Of a DNA stretch of 64,000 bases, positions 50,307 to 61,962 are shown one piece after another. The DNA is from Cavia porcellus (taxonomy: Eukaryota > Chordata > Mammalia > Rodentia > Caviidae). Made by a program: the position numbers and the translations under genes. Below the pieces are notes generated by a model. The model worked only from the letters and a program-made list of their open reading frames with translations, was not told the origin of the DNA and did not search any database. Each line of letters begins with the position of its first letter. Position 1 is the stretch's first letter. The DNA lies in NCBI RefSeq assembly GCF_034190915.1, contig NW_026947543.1:1612001-1676000 (forward strand), read 5' to 3'.

Positions 50307-52748
50307 GATGAATATTCTTGGCCTGGTATGCCACAGGATTCTCACTGAAGGCTTCACTGCTCAGAATTTGGGGATGGAAATGCTTGCCAATCTACACATG
50401 GATGTACTTTCAATGGGATATGAAATATGCCAGGGCATGGCCGATGTTCTCTGACATGTCCTATCCTTGAGCATATGCTTTTCCCTTGTCATGTCTGTCA
50501 TTTGGCTGAGTCCTGTTCCCTAAGCTATTCAGTCAAGACTTGCTGGAATCATTCACCTGCAGTATAAGAGCTTTCTGTTAAATCTCTCAGCAGAAATCCT
50601 CTGCAAGCACATAGCTTTGGATATGAGAGACAGTGGTGGAAGTTGAATTTCAAGGGAAGATATTTGAAAACAATGAAACAAGCCCCGAATAAGATCTTTA
50701 CATGGTTCCCAGATGAATATGTTTGGAAATACGGGGGAAGATGGAGATCAAGTCTGAGAAGAGTGCACATGCATTTTAAGGTACAAAAACCAGGGAAAAA
50801 CATGGGAACCAAGAGAGCTGGTTAATTTGATGTAAAAATCTTTGATGATGAAAGGAAAATTATATTCTCATTGTGATTTAATCAGGCTGTAGCAGTGAAG
50901 TTCTCATGTTGGTTGTCCTAAGTGTGGACTTCTGCATTGGCCAGTGGATGCAGGACAGGAGATCTTCAAATAAATCTGGTGGAACACAAAATAGTGAAAA
51001 AAATATCAATCTAAATCCTGTGTATTCCTTCCCTTTGAGAACATATATGGATAATATCCGGAGTTTCAAAAGAGAAAATGTCTATTGGGTCATGGTTTCA
51101 CCAATGAAATGGTCACTTCACATAACATTTTGAATTTTGCTTTCACAGTTGCTCATGTACCGGGCCTGAGTAAAGCAGAATGCAGAGTAAGCCTCATCAA
51201 TAGTTGTGCATTCCATAAGTGGTTTTAAAACCAGTGAAACCCTTTGGACCTAGTGTTTGTATTTAATTGGTTGATTGGTTTTTCAAATTGTTTGTTTTAC
51301 AATTTTTAACTTTGGGATTCAGGGAAGCCCTCACTCATAGTGTTTTAGATCTCTCCAAAAGCTCTGAAGTTATTGATGTAACAGCTATTACATGTTATAA
51401 GTTTCTCCTATTAAAACTTGAAAGACTAACAGACTCTGCTACTTTTCATCTAAATTCAGTGTTGCGCTAAATTCAGTGTTGGACTTTTTTTTACAAGTCC
51501 TTTGAAATGTGTCCTCCTCTAGTCACTGGTCGTGCTCGAATGTACTTTCTTGTCAAGACAGGATTTGAGCAAATTGATACAAGTATAGTTTGCCACTACT
51601 CTGGACCCCTGGTTAAATATCGAGTTGCCTAAATGGTGTGTGTTTTACTTTGATCTAAGCTCACACTTTGCTCATCCAGTTAGAACCACAGGGCTCCAGG
51701 CCATAGCGTTCTAGGCCTAAACAAGAAAATTTCCATTTCATTTTGGGAGTTCATTCGTCTCTCATAATTACTTTTTCTACAAATGTGTGCTTCAGGAAAG
51801 GCCCTGTGTAAATGTGGAGAGGCCCATTTTCATTCACTCACTTTCAGACTTTCTAAGATTTTCAGTTACTAGAGGTTTGCCCAGACTTGCCATTGTCAAG
51901 GGACAGTGCACTTCACTTGAAGTTGTGCAGTATTACTTCATGTGTCTCCGTGGAAATCCCACCAATGGGAAACTCTTGCTGTAGTCATCGCCAAGTGTTT
52001 CTGCCTAAGAAAATATAACTAACAAAGGATGTGGTTTCAAGTAGAATGAGGAATGGAGGGATAATCTTTATTCCAGTGCAGGTTGACCTTTCAAAGAAAC
52101 AGTAATTCCTATGAAATAGGAGGTAAAATCTTTTGTAAAGAGACATGGATATGACATGCTCAACTTTATGTCACATTTTTTAAAAAGCCAAGGGCATTTG
52201 AGAAATTCTTGGCTGCTGAATTGTCCCTTTTTTCAAATTTCTCTTAGGTAAGACACTCCAGTTTCTTCAAACCATGGTACTGTTCCTTCCATGTAAAAAA
52301 CCAAAGCAAAAAACAAAATAAATTAAAACAAAACCCATCAAATTACATTTGAGAGCACACAATTGCTCAGCAGGCCCACTATTCAAGAAGCTAGAGGTAC
52401 AGAAGCCTCAGCCTTCAGTCCATGGCCTGAAGTTTTGTCTCTATCATGGCCCCTCAATTCCCTGGCATGTCCACATTAACTCATGAATCTTTACTCATTT
52501 CCTCTTCAAATGCACAGGATCCAATATATTTGAACCCTGTTCACCTGGGCTGTAATCATCCAAGGACACACCAGAGGAAGGGCAGCCAACCCCTTGCCTG
52601 GGGCCTTGGAGCTTATCACAATAGAAATGGAAACCTGAACAAGGGGAGCCAAAACAAAGAGAGGAATATTCCTAAAGTCTGAAACACAGAAGCTACCTAT
52701 AGACCAGTAGTGGGATTTCACAAATTATGTACGAATCTCTGTGCACAT

Positions 52749-52890
52749 GCTTGGCATGGTCGCTCATGCCTATAATCCCAGCAATCTGGGGGCTGAGGTG
52801 GATGCATCCTTGGGAGTTCAAGTCCATCGTGGGTTACGGATTTATCTCAAGGCCTCTTTCAACAACTACATAAGATGCTGTTTCCAAAAA
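52749..52890 (+). mobile_element. B1-like SINE (unit 14)
   Basis: B box one base off consensus (GTTCAAGTCC); private GGATGCATCC and GGGTTACGG shared with unit 16. Confidence 0.8.
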
Positions 52891-53441
52891 GAGGACAACA
52901 GAAAACTAGACACACTTGGTCTAGGTCCCGGGGTTCACTACATGAGTTGTGGAGTCTAAATATTCCATGCCATGAGAAAATACCTGGGAGTTTTAGTGAA
53001 AGGGGCATTTGCATCCCTTTTCTAAGGGTTTCCCTTTCACCATGTTACATTTGAATTCTGGGAAAACCTGCTGGTGACAAGCTATCTAGCATTATGTTGG
53101 TTTACGTATTGAGCAAGTACCGCATGTTTAGTGTTCAGGGTTATGCTGGAATGGCTGCAGACCTCCTTGAAATAGCTATTGCAGACAAGTGAACCCCGAG
53201 GAAGCTGGATACTTGAAGCAGGCACTCCAAATATTCATGCACTGCAAGGATTCACTTTCATTTTGGGACTCATCTTCTGGTTGCTGGCTTTTAGTGCTAA
53301 CTGATACTACCATGGTGGCAGTAGTCCAGCAGAGACTGCATGTATGGTTTGCAAGTTTGCTTCCCAAGCCACCAGAAACTTGGCAGAACACAAATCATTG
53401 TGGCATTTTCTTTCCTCCCCTGAAACATTTGACTTTCTAAG

Positions 53442-54084
53442 TTTGAAAATTGAATAGACTGGGCTAGTCAGGTTTGGACCCCATTTACCACCAACTGAGC
53501 TAAAGACAGAGCCAATTACTTCCCTCCACAAGTCAAAATATGTCAAATTTGCTTGGTCACCACAACTTCAAAGAAAATTCTGAGGCAACTTAGAGTGGTG
53601 AATCAAATACTGCCTGATTGGAATGGCTGTGGTTGTATGAGGCGGAAAGCTGCAGAGTTGGGTTGAAACTGTTCACAGAAATCCACAGGCTTGTGGTTAC
53701 CAGGCAACCACACTGGGCTGAGATTGGCTGAACATCACTGTGAGGTGGATTTTAGGCTCTAGGTTTGAAAATTTAAAAGACTGGGGTAGTCAAGTTTGGA
53801 ACACATCGACCACAGACAGACCAAAAGGTCTTTCAAATACTTCCCTCCACTTCTCAAAATATGTCAAATTTTATTGATCACTACAAGTGTAAAAAAAATT
53901 CTGAGGCAACAAAGAGAGGCTAATCAAATACTGCATGATTGGAATGGCTGTGGTTGTATGAGGTGGAAAGCTGCAGAGTTGGGCTGAAATAGTTCACAGA
54001 AAGCCACAAGCTTGTGGTTGCCAGGCAACCACACTGGGCTGTGATTGGCTGAGCACCATTGTGAGCTGGACTTTAGGCATTAGG
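53442..54084 (+). repeat. Intra-unit direct duplication (unit 14)
   Basis: Copies 53442-53763 and 53764-54084. The copy 1 X-box is GGTTACC-A-GGCAACC, and copy 2 ends GGCATTAGG. Confidence 0.92.
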
Positions 54085-54179
54085 ATACAAGTGTGCAGTA
54101 GGAGACCTGAGTCACAATGCTGGGCGTTGCCATGGAGACCTCAGTGGCACAGAGGACTTGTAGGGCAAGATTTAAATAG
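54013..54179 (+). promoter_or_regulatory. X/Y-box and TATA-like cassette (unit 14, upstream of a long ORF A)
   Basis: All motifs intact. It lies about 370 bp upstream of the 67-codon ORF A in unit 15, so this is one of the two best candidates for an intact promoter-ORF pair. Confidence 0.45.
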
Positions 54180-54545
54180 GATGAATATTCTTGGTCTGGT
54201 ATGCCACAGGATTCTCACTGAAGGCTTCACGGCTCAGAATTTGGGGATGGAAATGCTTGCCAATCTACACATGGATGTACTTTCAATGGGATATGAAATA
54301 TGCCAGGGCCTGGCAGATGTTCTCTGACATGTCCTATCCTTGAGCATGTGCTTTTCAGTTGTCATGTCTGTCATTTGGCTGAGTCCTGTTCCCTAAGCTA
54401 TTCAGTCAAGACTTGCTGGAATCATTCACCTGCAGTATAAGAGCTTTCTGTTAAATCTCTCAGCAGAAATCCTCTGCAAGCACATAGCTTTGGATATGAG
54501 AGACAGTGGTGGAAGTTGAATTTCAAGGGCAGATATTTGAAAACA

Positions 54546-54749
54546 ATGAAACAAGCCCCGAATAAGATCTTTACATGGTTCCCAGATGAATATGTTTGGA
54601 AATACGGGGGAAGATGGAGATCAAGACGGAGAAGAGTGCACATGCGTTTTAAGGTACAAAAACCAGGGAAAAACATGGGAACCAAGAGAGCTGGTTACTT
54701 TGATGTAAAAATCTTTGATGATGAAAGGAAAATTATATTCTCATGGTGA
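54546..54749 (+). CDS. ORF A, 67-aa basic hypothetical protein, long form (unit 15)
   Basis: The function is not recognised. The frame is open from 54441, just after a TAA, but its only early AUG is at 54546, with A at -3. The product is basic and aromatic-rich. The centre has FPDEYVWKYGG then an Arg-rich stretch, followed by KVQKPGKNMG, and it ends FDDERKIIFSW. There is no signal peptide or membrane segment. The frame lies about 370 bp downstream of the TATA-like site at 54171-54179, and AATAAA follows at 54842. AUGs in the intervening leader would hinder translation. Other units have the same reading frame truncated to 50-57 codons, so this may be a decayed gene or a chance frame. Confidence 0.2.
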   Translation: MKQAPNKIFTWFPDEYVWKYGGRWRSRRRRVHMRFKVQKPGKNMGTKRAGYFDVKIFDDERKIIFSW

Positions 54750-54841
54750 TTTAATCAGGCTGTAGCAGTGAAGTTCTCATGGTGGTTGTTCTATGTGTGG
54801 CCTTCTGCATTGGGCAGTGGATGCAGGACAGGAGATCTTCA

Positions 54842-54847
54842 AATAAA
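54842..54847 (+). terminator. AATAAA poly(A) signal-like hexamer after ORF A (unit 15)
   Basis: A canonical AATAAA inside TCAAATAAATCTGG, 93 bp after the ORF A stop, with a modestly GT-rich CTGGTGG following. It recurs in every unit (for example 624-629 in unit 1 and 62584-62589 in unit 17). In an AT-leaning sequence a single hexamer has limited weight. Confidence 0.25.
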
Positions 54848-56620
54848 TCTGGTGGAACACAAAATAGTGAAAAAAATATCAATCTAAATCCTGTGTATTC
54901 CTTCCCTTTGAGAACATATATGGATAATGTCCGGAGTTTCAAAAGAGAAAATGTCTATTGGGTCATGGTTTCACCAATGAAATGGTCACTTCACATAACA
55001 TTTTGAATTTTGCTTTCACATTTGCTCATGTACCGGGACTGAGTAAAGCAGAATGCAGAGTAAGCCTCATCAATGGTTGTGCATTCCATAAGTGGTTTTA
55101 AAACCAGTGAAACCCTTTGGACCTAGTGTTTGTATTTAATTGGTTGATTTGTTTTTCAAATTGTTTGTTTTACTATTTTTAACTTTGGGAGTCAGGGAAG
55201 CCCTCACTCATAGTGATTTAGACCTCTCCAAAAGCTCTGAAGTTATTCATGTAACAGCTATTACATGTTATAAGTTTCTCCTATTAAAACTTGAAAGACT
55301 AACAGACTCTGCTACTTTTCATCTAAATTCAGTGTTGCGCTAAATTCAGTTTTGGACTTTATTTACAAGTCCTTTGAAATGTGTTCTCCTCTAGTCACTG
55401 GTCGTGCTGGAATGTACTTTCTTGTGAAGATAGGATTTGTGCAAATTGACACAAGTACAGTGTGCCACTACTGTGGACACCTGGTTAAATATCGAGTTGC
55501 CTAAATGGTGTGTGTTTTACTTTGATCTCTGCTCACACTTTGCTCATCCAGTTAGAACCACAGGGCTCCAGGCCATAGCGTTCTAGGCCTAAACAAGAAA
55601 ATTTCCATTCCGTTTTGGGAGTTCCTTCGGCTCTCATAATTATATTTTCCACAAATGTGTGCTTCAGGAGAGGCCCTGTCTAAATGTGGAGAGGCCCATT
55701 TTCATTCACTCACTTTCAGACTTTATAAGATTTTCAGTTACTAGAGGTTTGCCCAGACTTGCCATTGTCAAGGGACAGTGCACTTCACTTGAAGTTGTGC
55801 AGTATTATTTCATGTGTCTCCCTGGAAATTCCACCAATGGGAAACTCTTGCTGTAGTCATCTCCAAGTGTTTCTGCCTAAGAAAATATAACTAACAAAGG
55901 ATGTGGTTTCAAGCAGAATGAGGAATGGAGGGATAATCTTTATTTCAGTGCAGGTTGACCTTTCAAAGAAACAGTAATTCCTATGAAATAGGAGGTAAAA
56001 TCTTTTGTAAAGAGACATGGATATGACATGCTCAACTTTATGTCACATTTTTTAAAAAGCCAAGGGCATTTGAGAAATTCTTGGCTGCTGAATTGTCCCT
56101 TTTTTCAAATTTCTCATAGGTAAGACACTCCAGTTTCTTCAAACCATGGTACTGTTCCTTCCATGTAAAAAACCAAAGCAAAAAACAAAATAAATTAAAA
56201 CAAAACCCATCAAATTACATTTGAGAGGACACAATTGCTCAGCAGGCCCACTATTCAAGAAGCTAGAGGTACAGAAGCCTCAGCCTTCAGCCCATGGCCT
56301 GAAGTTTTGTCTCTATCATGGCCCCTCAATTCCCTGGCATGTCCACATTAACTCATGAATCTTTACTCATTTCCTCTTCAAATGCACAGGATCCAATATA
56401 TTTGAACCCTGTTCACCTGGGCTGTAATCATCCAAGAACACACCAGAGGAAGTGCAGCCACCCTCTTGCCTGGGGCCTTGGAGCTTAGCACAATAGAAAT
56501 GGAAACCTGAACAAGGGGAGCCAAAACAATGAGAGGAATATTCCTAAAGTCTGAAACACAGAAGCTACCTATAGACCAGTAGTGGGATTTCACAAATTAT
56601 GTAAGAATCTCTGTGCACAT

Positions 56621-56762
56621 GCCTGTCATGGTCGCTCATGCCTATAATCCCAGCAATCTGGGGGCTGAGGTGGATGGATCCTTGGGAGTTCCAGTCCATC
56701 GTGGGCTATGAAATTATCTCAAGGCCTCTTTCAACAACTACATAAGATGCTGTTTCCAAAAA
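56621..56762 (+). mobile_element. B1-like SINE (unit 15)
   Basis: Head changed to GCCTGTCATGG; B box GTTCCAGTCC. Confidence 0.8.
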
Positions 56763-57313
56763 GAGGACAACAGAAAACTAGACACACTTGGTCTAGGTCC
56801 CGGGGTTCACTACATGAGTTGTGAAGTCTAAATATTCCATGCCATGAGAAAATACCTGGGATTTTTAGTGAAAGGGGCATTTGCATCCCTTTTCTAATGG
56901 TTTCCCTTTCACCATGTTACATTTCAATTCTGGGAAAACCTGCTGGTGACAAGCTATCTAGCATTATGTTGGTTTAGGTATTGAGCTAGTACCTCATGTT
57001 TAGTGTTCAGGGATATGCCGGAATGGCTGCAGACCTCCTTGAAATAGCTATTGCAGACAAGTGAACCCCAAGGAGGCTGGATAGTTGAAGCAGGCACTCC
57101 AAATATTCATGCACTGCAAGGATTCACTTTCATATTGGGACTCATCTTCTGGTTGCTGGCTTTTACTGCTAACTGATACTACCATGGTGGCAGTAATCCA
57201 GCAGAGACTGCATGTATGGTTTGCAGGTTTGCTTCCCAAGCCACCAGAAACTTGGCAGAACCCAAATCATTGTGGCATTTTCTTTCCTCCCCTGAAACAT
57301 TTGGCTTTCTAAG

Positions 57314-57955
57314 TTTGAAAATTGAATAGACTGGGCTAGTCAGGTTTGGACCCCATGTACCACCAACTGAGCTAAAGACAGAGCCAATTACTTCCCTCCA
57401 CTTGTCAAAATATGTCAAATTTGCTTGGTCACCACAACTTCAAAGAAAATTCTGAGGCAACTTAGAGTGGTGAATCAAATACTGCCTGATTGGAATGGCT
57501 GTGGTTGTATGAGGTGGAAAGGTGCAGAGTTGGGCTGAAACTGTTCACAGAAATCCACAGGCTCTTGGTTGCCAGGCAACCACACTGGGCTGAGATTGGC
57601 TGAACATCACTGTGAGGTGGATTTTAGGCTCTAGGTTTGAAAATTTAAAAGACTGGGGTAGTCAAGTTTGGAACACTTCGACCACAGACAGACCAAAAGG
57701 TCTTTCAATTACTTCCCTCCACTTCTCAAAATACGTCAAATTTTCTTGATCACTACAAGTGTAAAAAATTTCTGAGGCAACATAGAGAGGCTAATCAAAT
57801 ACTGCATGATTGGAATGGCTGTGGTTGTATGAGGTGGAAAGCTGCAGAGTTGGGCTGAAATAGTTCACAGAAAGCCACAAGCTTGTGGTTGCCAGGCAAC
57901 CACACTGGGCTGTGATTGGCTGAGCACCATTGTGAGCTGGACTTTAGGCTCTAGG
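57314..57955 (+). repeat. Intra-unit direct duplication (unit 15)
   Basis: Copies 57314-57635 and 57636-57955. Copy 1 has GGCTCTTGGTTGCC. Confidence 0.92.
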
Positions 57956-58049
57956 ATACAAGTGTGCAGTAGGAGACCTGAGTCACAATGCTTGGCGTTG
58001 CCATGAGACCTCAGTGGCACAGAGGACTTGTAGGGCAAGATTTAAATAG
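57884..58049 (+). promoter_or_regulatory. X/Y-box and TATA-like cassette (unit 15)
   Basis: One G is deleted in the second site (GTTGCCATGAGACC); X-box, Y-box and TATA-like site intact. Confidence 0.42.
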
Positions 58050-60490
58050 GATGAATATTCTTGGCCTGGTATGCCACAGGATTCTCACTGAAGGCTTCAC
58101 TGCTCAGAATTTGGGGATGGAAATGCTTGCCAATCTACACATGGATGTACTTTCAATGGGATATGAAATATGCCAGGGCATGGCAGATGTTCTCTGACAT
58201 GTCCTATCCTTGAGCATATGCTTTTCCCTTGTCATGTCTGTCATTTGGCTGAGTCCTGTTCCCTAAGCTATTCAGTCAAGACTTGCTGGAATCATTCACC
58301 TGCAGTATAAGAGCTTTCTGTTAAATCTCTCAGCAGAAATCCTCTGCAAGCACATAGCTTTGGATATGAGAGACAGTGGTGGAAGTTGAATTTCAAGGGA
58401 AGATATTTGAAAACAATGAAACAAGCCCCGAATAAGATCTATACATGGTTCCCAGATGAATATGTTTGGAAATACGGGGGAAGATGGAGATCAAGTCTGA
58501 GAAGAGGGCACATGCATTTTAAGGTACAAAAACCAGGGAAAAACATGGGAACCAAGAGAGCTGGTTAATTTGATGTAAAAATCTTTGATGATGAAAGGAA
58601 AATTATATTCTCATGGTGATTTAATCAGGCTGTAGCAGTGAAGTTCTCATGTTGGTTGTCCTAAGTGTGGACTTCTGCATTGGCCAGTGGATGCAGGACA
58701 GGAGATCTTCAAATAAATCTGGTGGAACACAAAATAGTGAAAAAAATATCAATCTAAATCCTGTGTATTCCTTCCCTTTGAGAACATATATGGATAATGT
58801 CCGGAGTTTCAAAAGAGAAAATGTCTATTGGGTCATGGTTTCACCAATGAAATGGTCACTTCACATAACATTTTGAATTTTGCTTTCACAGTTGCTCATG
58901 TACCGGGCCTGAGTAAAGCAGAATGCAGAGTAAGCCTCATCAATAGTTGTGCATTCCATAAGTGGTTTTAAAACCAGTGAAACCCTTTGGACCTAGTGTT
59001 TGTATTTAATTGGTTGATTGGTTTTTCAAATTGTTTGTTTTACAATTTTTAACTTTGGGATTCAGGGAAGCCCTCACTCATAGTGTTTTAGATCTCTCCA
59101 AAAATTCTGAAGTTATTGATGTAACAGCTATTACATGTTATAAGTTTCTCCTATTAAAACTTGAAAGACTAACAGACTCTGCTACTTTTCATCTAAATTC
59201 AGTGTTGTGCTAAATTCAGTGCTGGACTTTATTTACAAGTCCTTTGAAATGTGTCCTCCTCTAGTCACTGGTCGTGCTCGAATGTACTTTCTTGTCAAGA
59301 CAGGATTTGAGCAAATTGATACAAGTATAGTTTGCCACTACTCTGGACCCCTGGTTAAATATCGAGTTGCCTAAATGGTGTGTGTTTTACTTTGATCTAA
59401 GCTCACACTTTGCTCATCCAGTTAGAACCACAGGGCTCCAGGCCATAGCGTTCTAGGCCTAAACAAGAAAATTTCCATTTCATTTTGGGAGTTCATTCGT
59501 CTCTCATAATTACTTTTTCTACAAATGTGTGCTTCAGGAAAGGCCCTGTGTAAATGTGGAGAGGCCCATTTTCATTCACTCACTTTCAGACTTTCTAAGA
59601 TTTTCAGTTACTCGAGGTTTGCCCAGACTTGCCATTGTCAAGGGACAGTGCACTTCACTTGAAGTTGTGCATTATTACTTCATGTGTCTCCGTGGAAATC
59701 CCACCAATGGGAAACTCTTGCTGTAGTCATCGCCAAGTGTTTCTGCCTAAGAAAATATAACTAACAAAGGATGTGGTTTCAAGTAGAATGAGGAATGGAG
59801 GGATAATCTTTATTCCAGTGCAGGTTGACCTTTCAAAGAAACAGTAATTCCTATGAAATAGGAGGTAAAATCTTTTGTAAAGAGACATGGATATGACATG
59901 CTCAACTTTATGTCACATTTTTTAAAAAGCCAAGGGCATTTGAGAAATTCTTGGCTGCTGAATTGTCCCTTTTTTCAAATTTCTCTTAGGTAAGACACTC
60001 CAGTTTCTTCAAACCATGGTACTGTTCCTTCCATGTAAAAAACCAAAGCAAAAAACAAAATAATTTAAAACAAAACCAATCAAATTACATTTGAGAGCAC
60101 ACAATTGCTCAGCAGGCCCACTATTCAAGAAGCTAGAGGTACAGAAGCCTCAGCCTTCAGTCCATGGCCTGAAGTTTTGTCTCTATCATGGCCCCTCAAT
60201 TCCCTGGCATGTCCACATTAACTCATGAATCTTTACTCATTTCCTCTTCAAATGCACAGGATCCAATATATTTGAACCCTGTTCACCTGGGTTGTAATCA
60301 TCCAAGGACACACCAGAGGAAGGGCAACCAACCCCTTGCCTGGGGCCTTGGAGCTTATCACAATAGAAATGGAAACCTGAACAAGGGGAGCCAAAGCAAA
60401 GAGAGGAATATTCCTAAAGTCTGAAACACAGAAGCTACCTATAGACCAGTAGTGGGATTTCACAAATTATGTACGAATCTCTGTGCACAT

Positions 60491-60632
60491 GCTTGGCATG
60501 GTCGCTCATGCCTATAATCCCAGCAATCTGGGGGCTGAGGTGGATGCATCCTTGGGAGTTCAAGTCCATCATGGGTTACGGATTTATCTCAAGGCCTCTT
60601 TCAACAACTACATAAGATGCTGTTTCCAAAAA
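60491..60632 (+). mobile_element. B1-like SINE (unit 16)
   Basis: B box GTTCAAGTCC as in unit 14, followed by ATCATGGGTTACGG. Confidence 0.8.
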
Positions 60633-61183
60633 GAGGACAACAGAAAACTAGACACACTTGGTCTAGGTCCCGGGGTTCACTACATGAGTTGTGGAGTCTA
60701 AATATTCCATGCCATGAGAAAATACCTGGGAGTTTTAGTGAAAGGGGCATTTGCATCCCTTTTCTAAGGGTTTCCCTTTCACCATGTTACATTTCAATTC
60801 TGGGAAAACCTGCTGGTGACAAGCTATCTAGCATTATGTTGGTTTAGGTATTGAGCTAGTACCTCATGTTTAGTGTTCAGGGTTATGCCGGAATGGCTGC
60901 AGACCTCCTGGAAATAGCTATTGCAGACAAGTGAACCCCGAGGAAGCTGGATAGTTGAAGCAGGCACTCCAAATATTCATGCACTGCAAGGATTCACTTT
61001 CATTTTGGGACTCATCTTCTGGTTGCTGGCTTTTAGTGCTAACTGATACTACCATGGTGGCAGTAATCCAGCAGAGACTGCATGTATGGTTTGCAGGTTT
61101 GCTTCCCAAGCCACCAGAAACTTGGCAGAACCCAAATCATTGTGGCATTTTCTTTCCTCCCCTGAAACATTTGACTTTCTAAG

Positions 61184-61826
61184 TTTGAAAATTGAATAGA
61201 CTGGGCTAGTCAGGTTTGGACCCCATTTACCACCAACTGAGCTAAAGACAGAGCCAATTACTTCCCTCCACAAGTCAAAATATGTCAAATTTGCTTGGTC
61301 ACCACAACTTCAAAGAAAATTCTGAGGCAACTTAGAGTGGTGAATCAAATACTGCCTGATTGGAATGGCTGTGGTTGTATGAGGTGGAAAGCTGCAGAGT
61401 TGGGTTGAAACTGTTCACAGAAAACCACAGGCTTGTGGTTACCAGGCAACCACACTGGGCTGAGATTGGCTGAACATCACTGTGAGGTGGATTTTAGGCT
61501 CTAGGTTTGAAAATTTAAAAGACTGGGGTAGTCAAGTTTGGAACACATCGACCACAGACAGACCAAAAGGTCTTTCAAATACTTCCCTCCACTTCTCAAA
61601 ATATGTCAAATTTTATTGATCACTACAAGTGCAAAAAAAATTCTGAGGCAACAAAGAGAGGCTAATCAAATACTGCATGATTGGAATGGCTGTGGTTGTA
61701 TGAGGTGGAAAGCTGCAGAGTTGGGCTGAAATAGTTCACAGAAAGCCACAAGCTTGTGGTTGCCAGGCAACCACACTGGGCTGTGATTGGCTGAGCACCA
61801 TTGTGAGCTGGACTTTAGGCATTAGG
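61184..61826 (+). repeat. Intra-unit direct duplication (unit 16)
   Basis: Copies 61184-61505 and 61506-61826. Near-identical to unit 14, including the GGTTACC arm in copy 1. Confidence 0.92.
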
Positions 61827-61921
61827 ATACAAGTGTGCAGTAGGAGACCTGAGTCACAATGCTGGGCGTTGCCATGGAGACCTCAGTGGCACAGAGGACT
61901 TGTAGGGCAAGATTTAAATAG
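61755..61921 (+). promoter_or_regulatory. X/Y-box and TATA-like cassette (unit 16, upstream of a long ORF A)
   Basis: All motifs intact; lies about 370 bp upstream of the 67-codon ORF A of unit 17. Confidence 0.45.
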
Positions 61922-61962
61922 GATGAATATTCTTGGTCTGGTATGCCACAGGATTCTCACTG

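Larger units (their letters stand above)
46478..50347 (+). repeat. Array unit 13, mosaic d / b / e (3870 bp)
   Basis: The 5' part is type d (ACATGGTTCCC, GGGAACCAAGAG, GTCCTAAGTGTGG). About 48.26-49.53 kb is type b (AAAATATTTTG, TGTACACGATCC, intact SINE B box). The tail is type e-like (CCAACTGAGC, GGCTCTTGGTTG). ORF A is 46803-46955 (50 codons, TAA) and ORF B is 48574-48810. The TATA-like site is CTTAAATAG. Confidence 0.97.
50348..54220 (+). repeat. Array unit 14, type d (3873 bp)
   Basis: Type d markers are GTTAAATCTCTC, AAGGGAAGATATTTG, GTCCTAAGTGTGG, GGATGCATCC and GGGTTACGG in the SINE. ORF A is 50673-50825 (50 codons, ending at TAA) and ORF B is 52446-52682. The tail has CCATTTACC and GGCATTAGG. 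Confidence 0.97.
54221..58090 (+). repeat. Array unit 15, type e (3870 bp)
   Basis: Type e combines the GGGAACCAAGAG frame with TTACTTTGATG, so ORF A is at its longest (54546-54749, 67 codons). ORF B is stopped early by GAGCTTAGC near 56485. The downstream cassette has lost one G (TTGCCATGAGACC). Confidence 0.97.
58091..61962 (+). repeat. Array unit 16, type d (3872 bp)
   Basis: A near copy of unit 14 at a distance of 7743 bp, sharing AAGGGAAGATATTTG, GGATGCATCC, GGGTTACGG and GGCATTAGG. ORF A is 58416-58568 (50 codons) and ORF B is 60188-60424. Confidence 0.97.
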
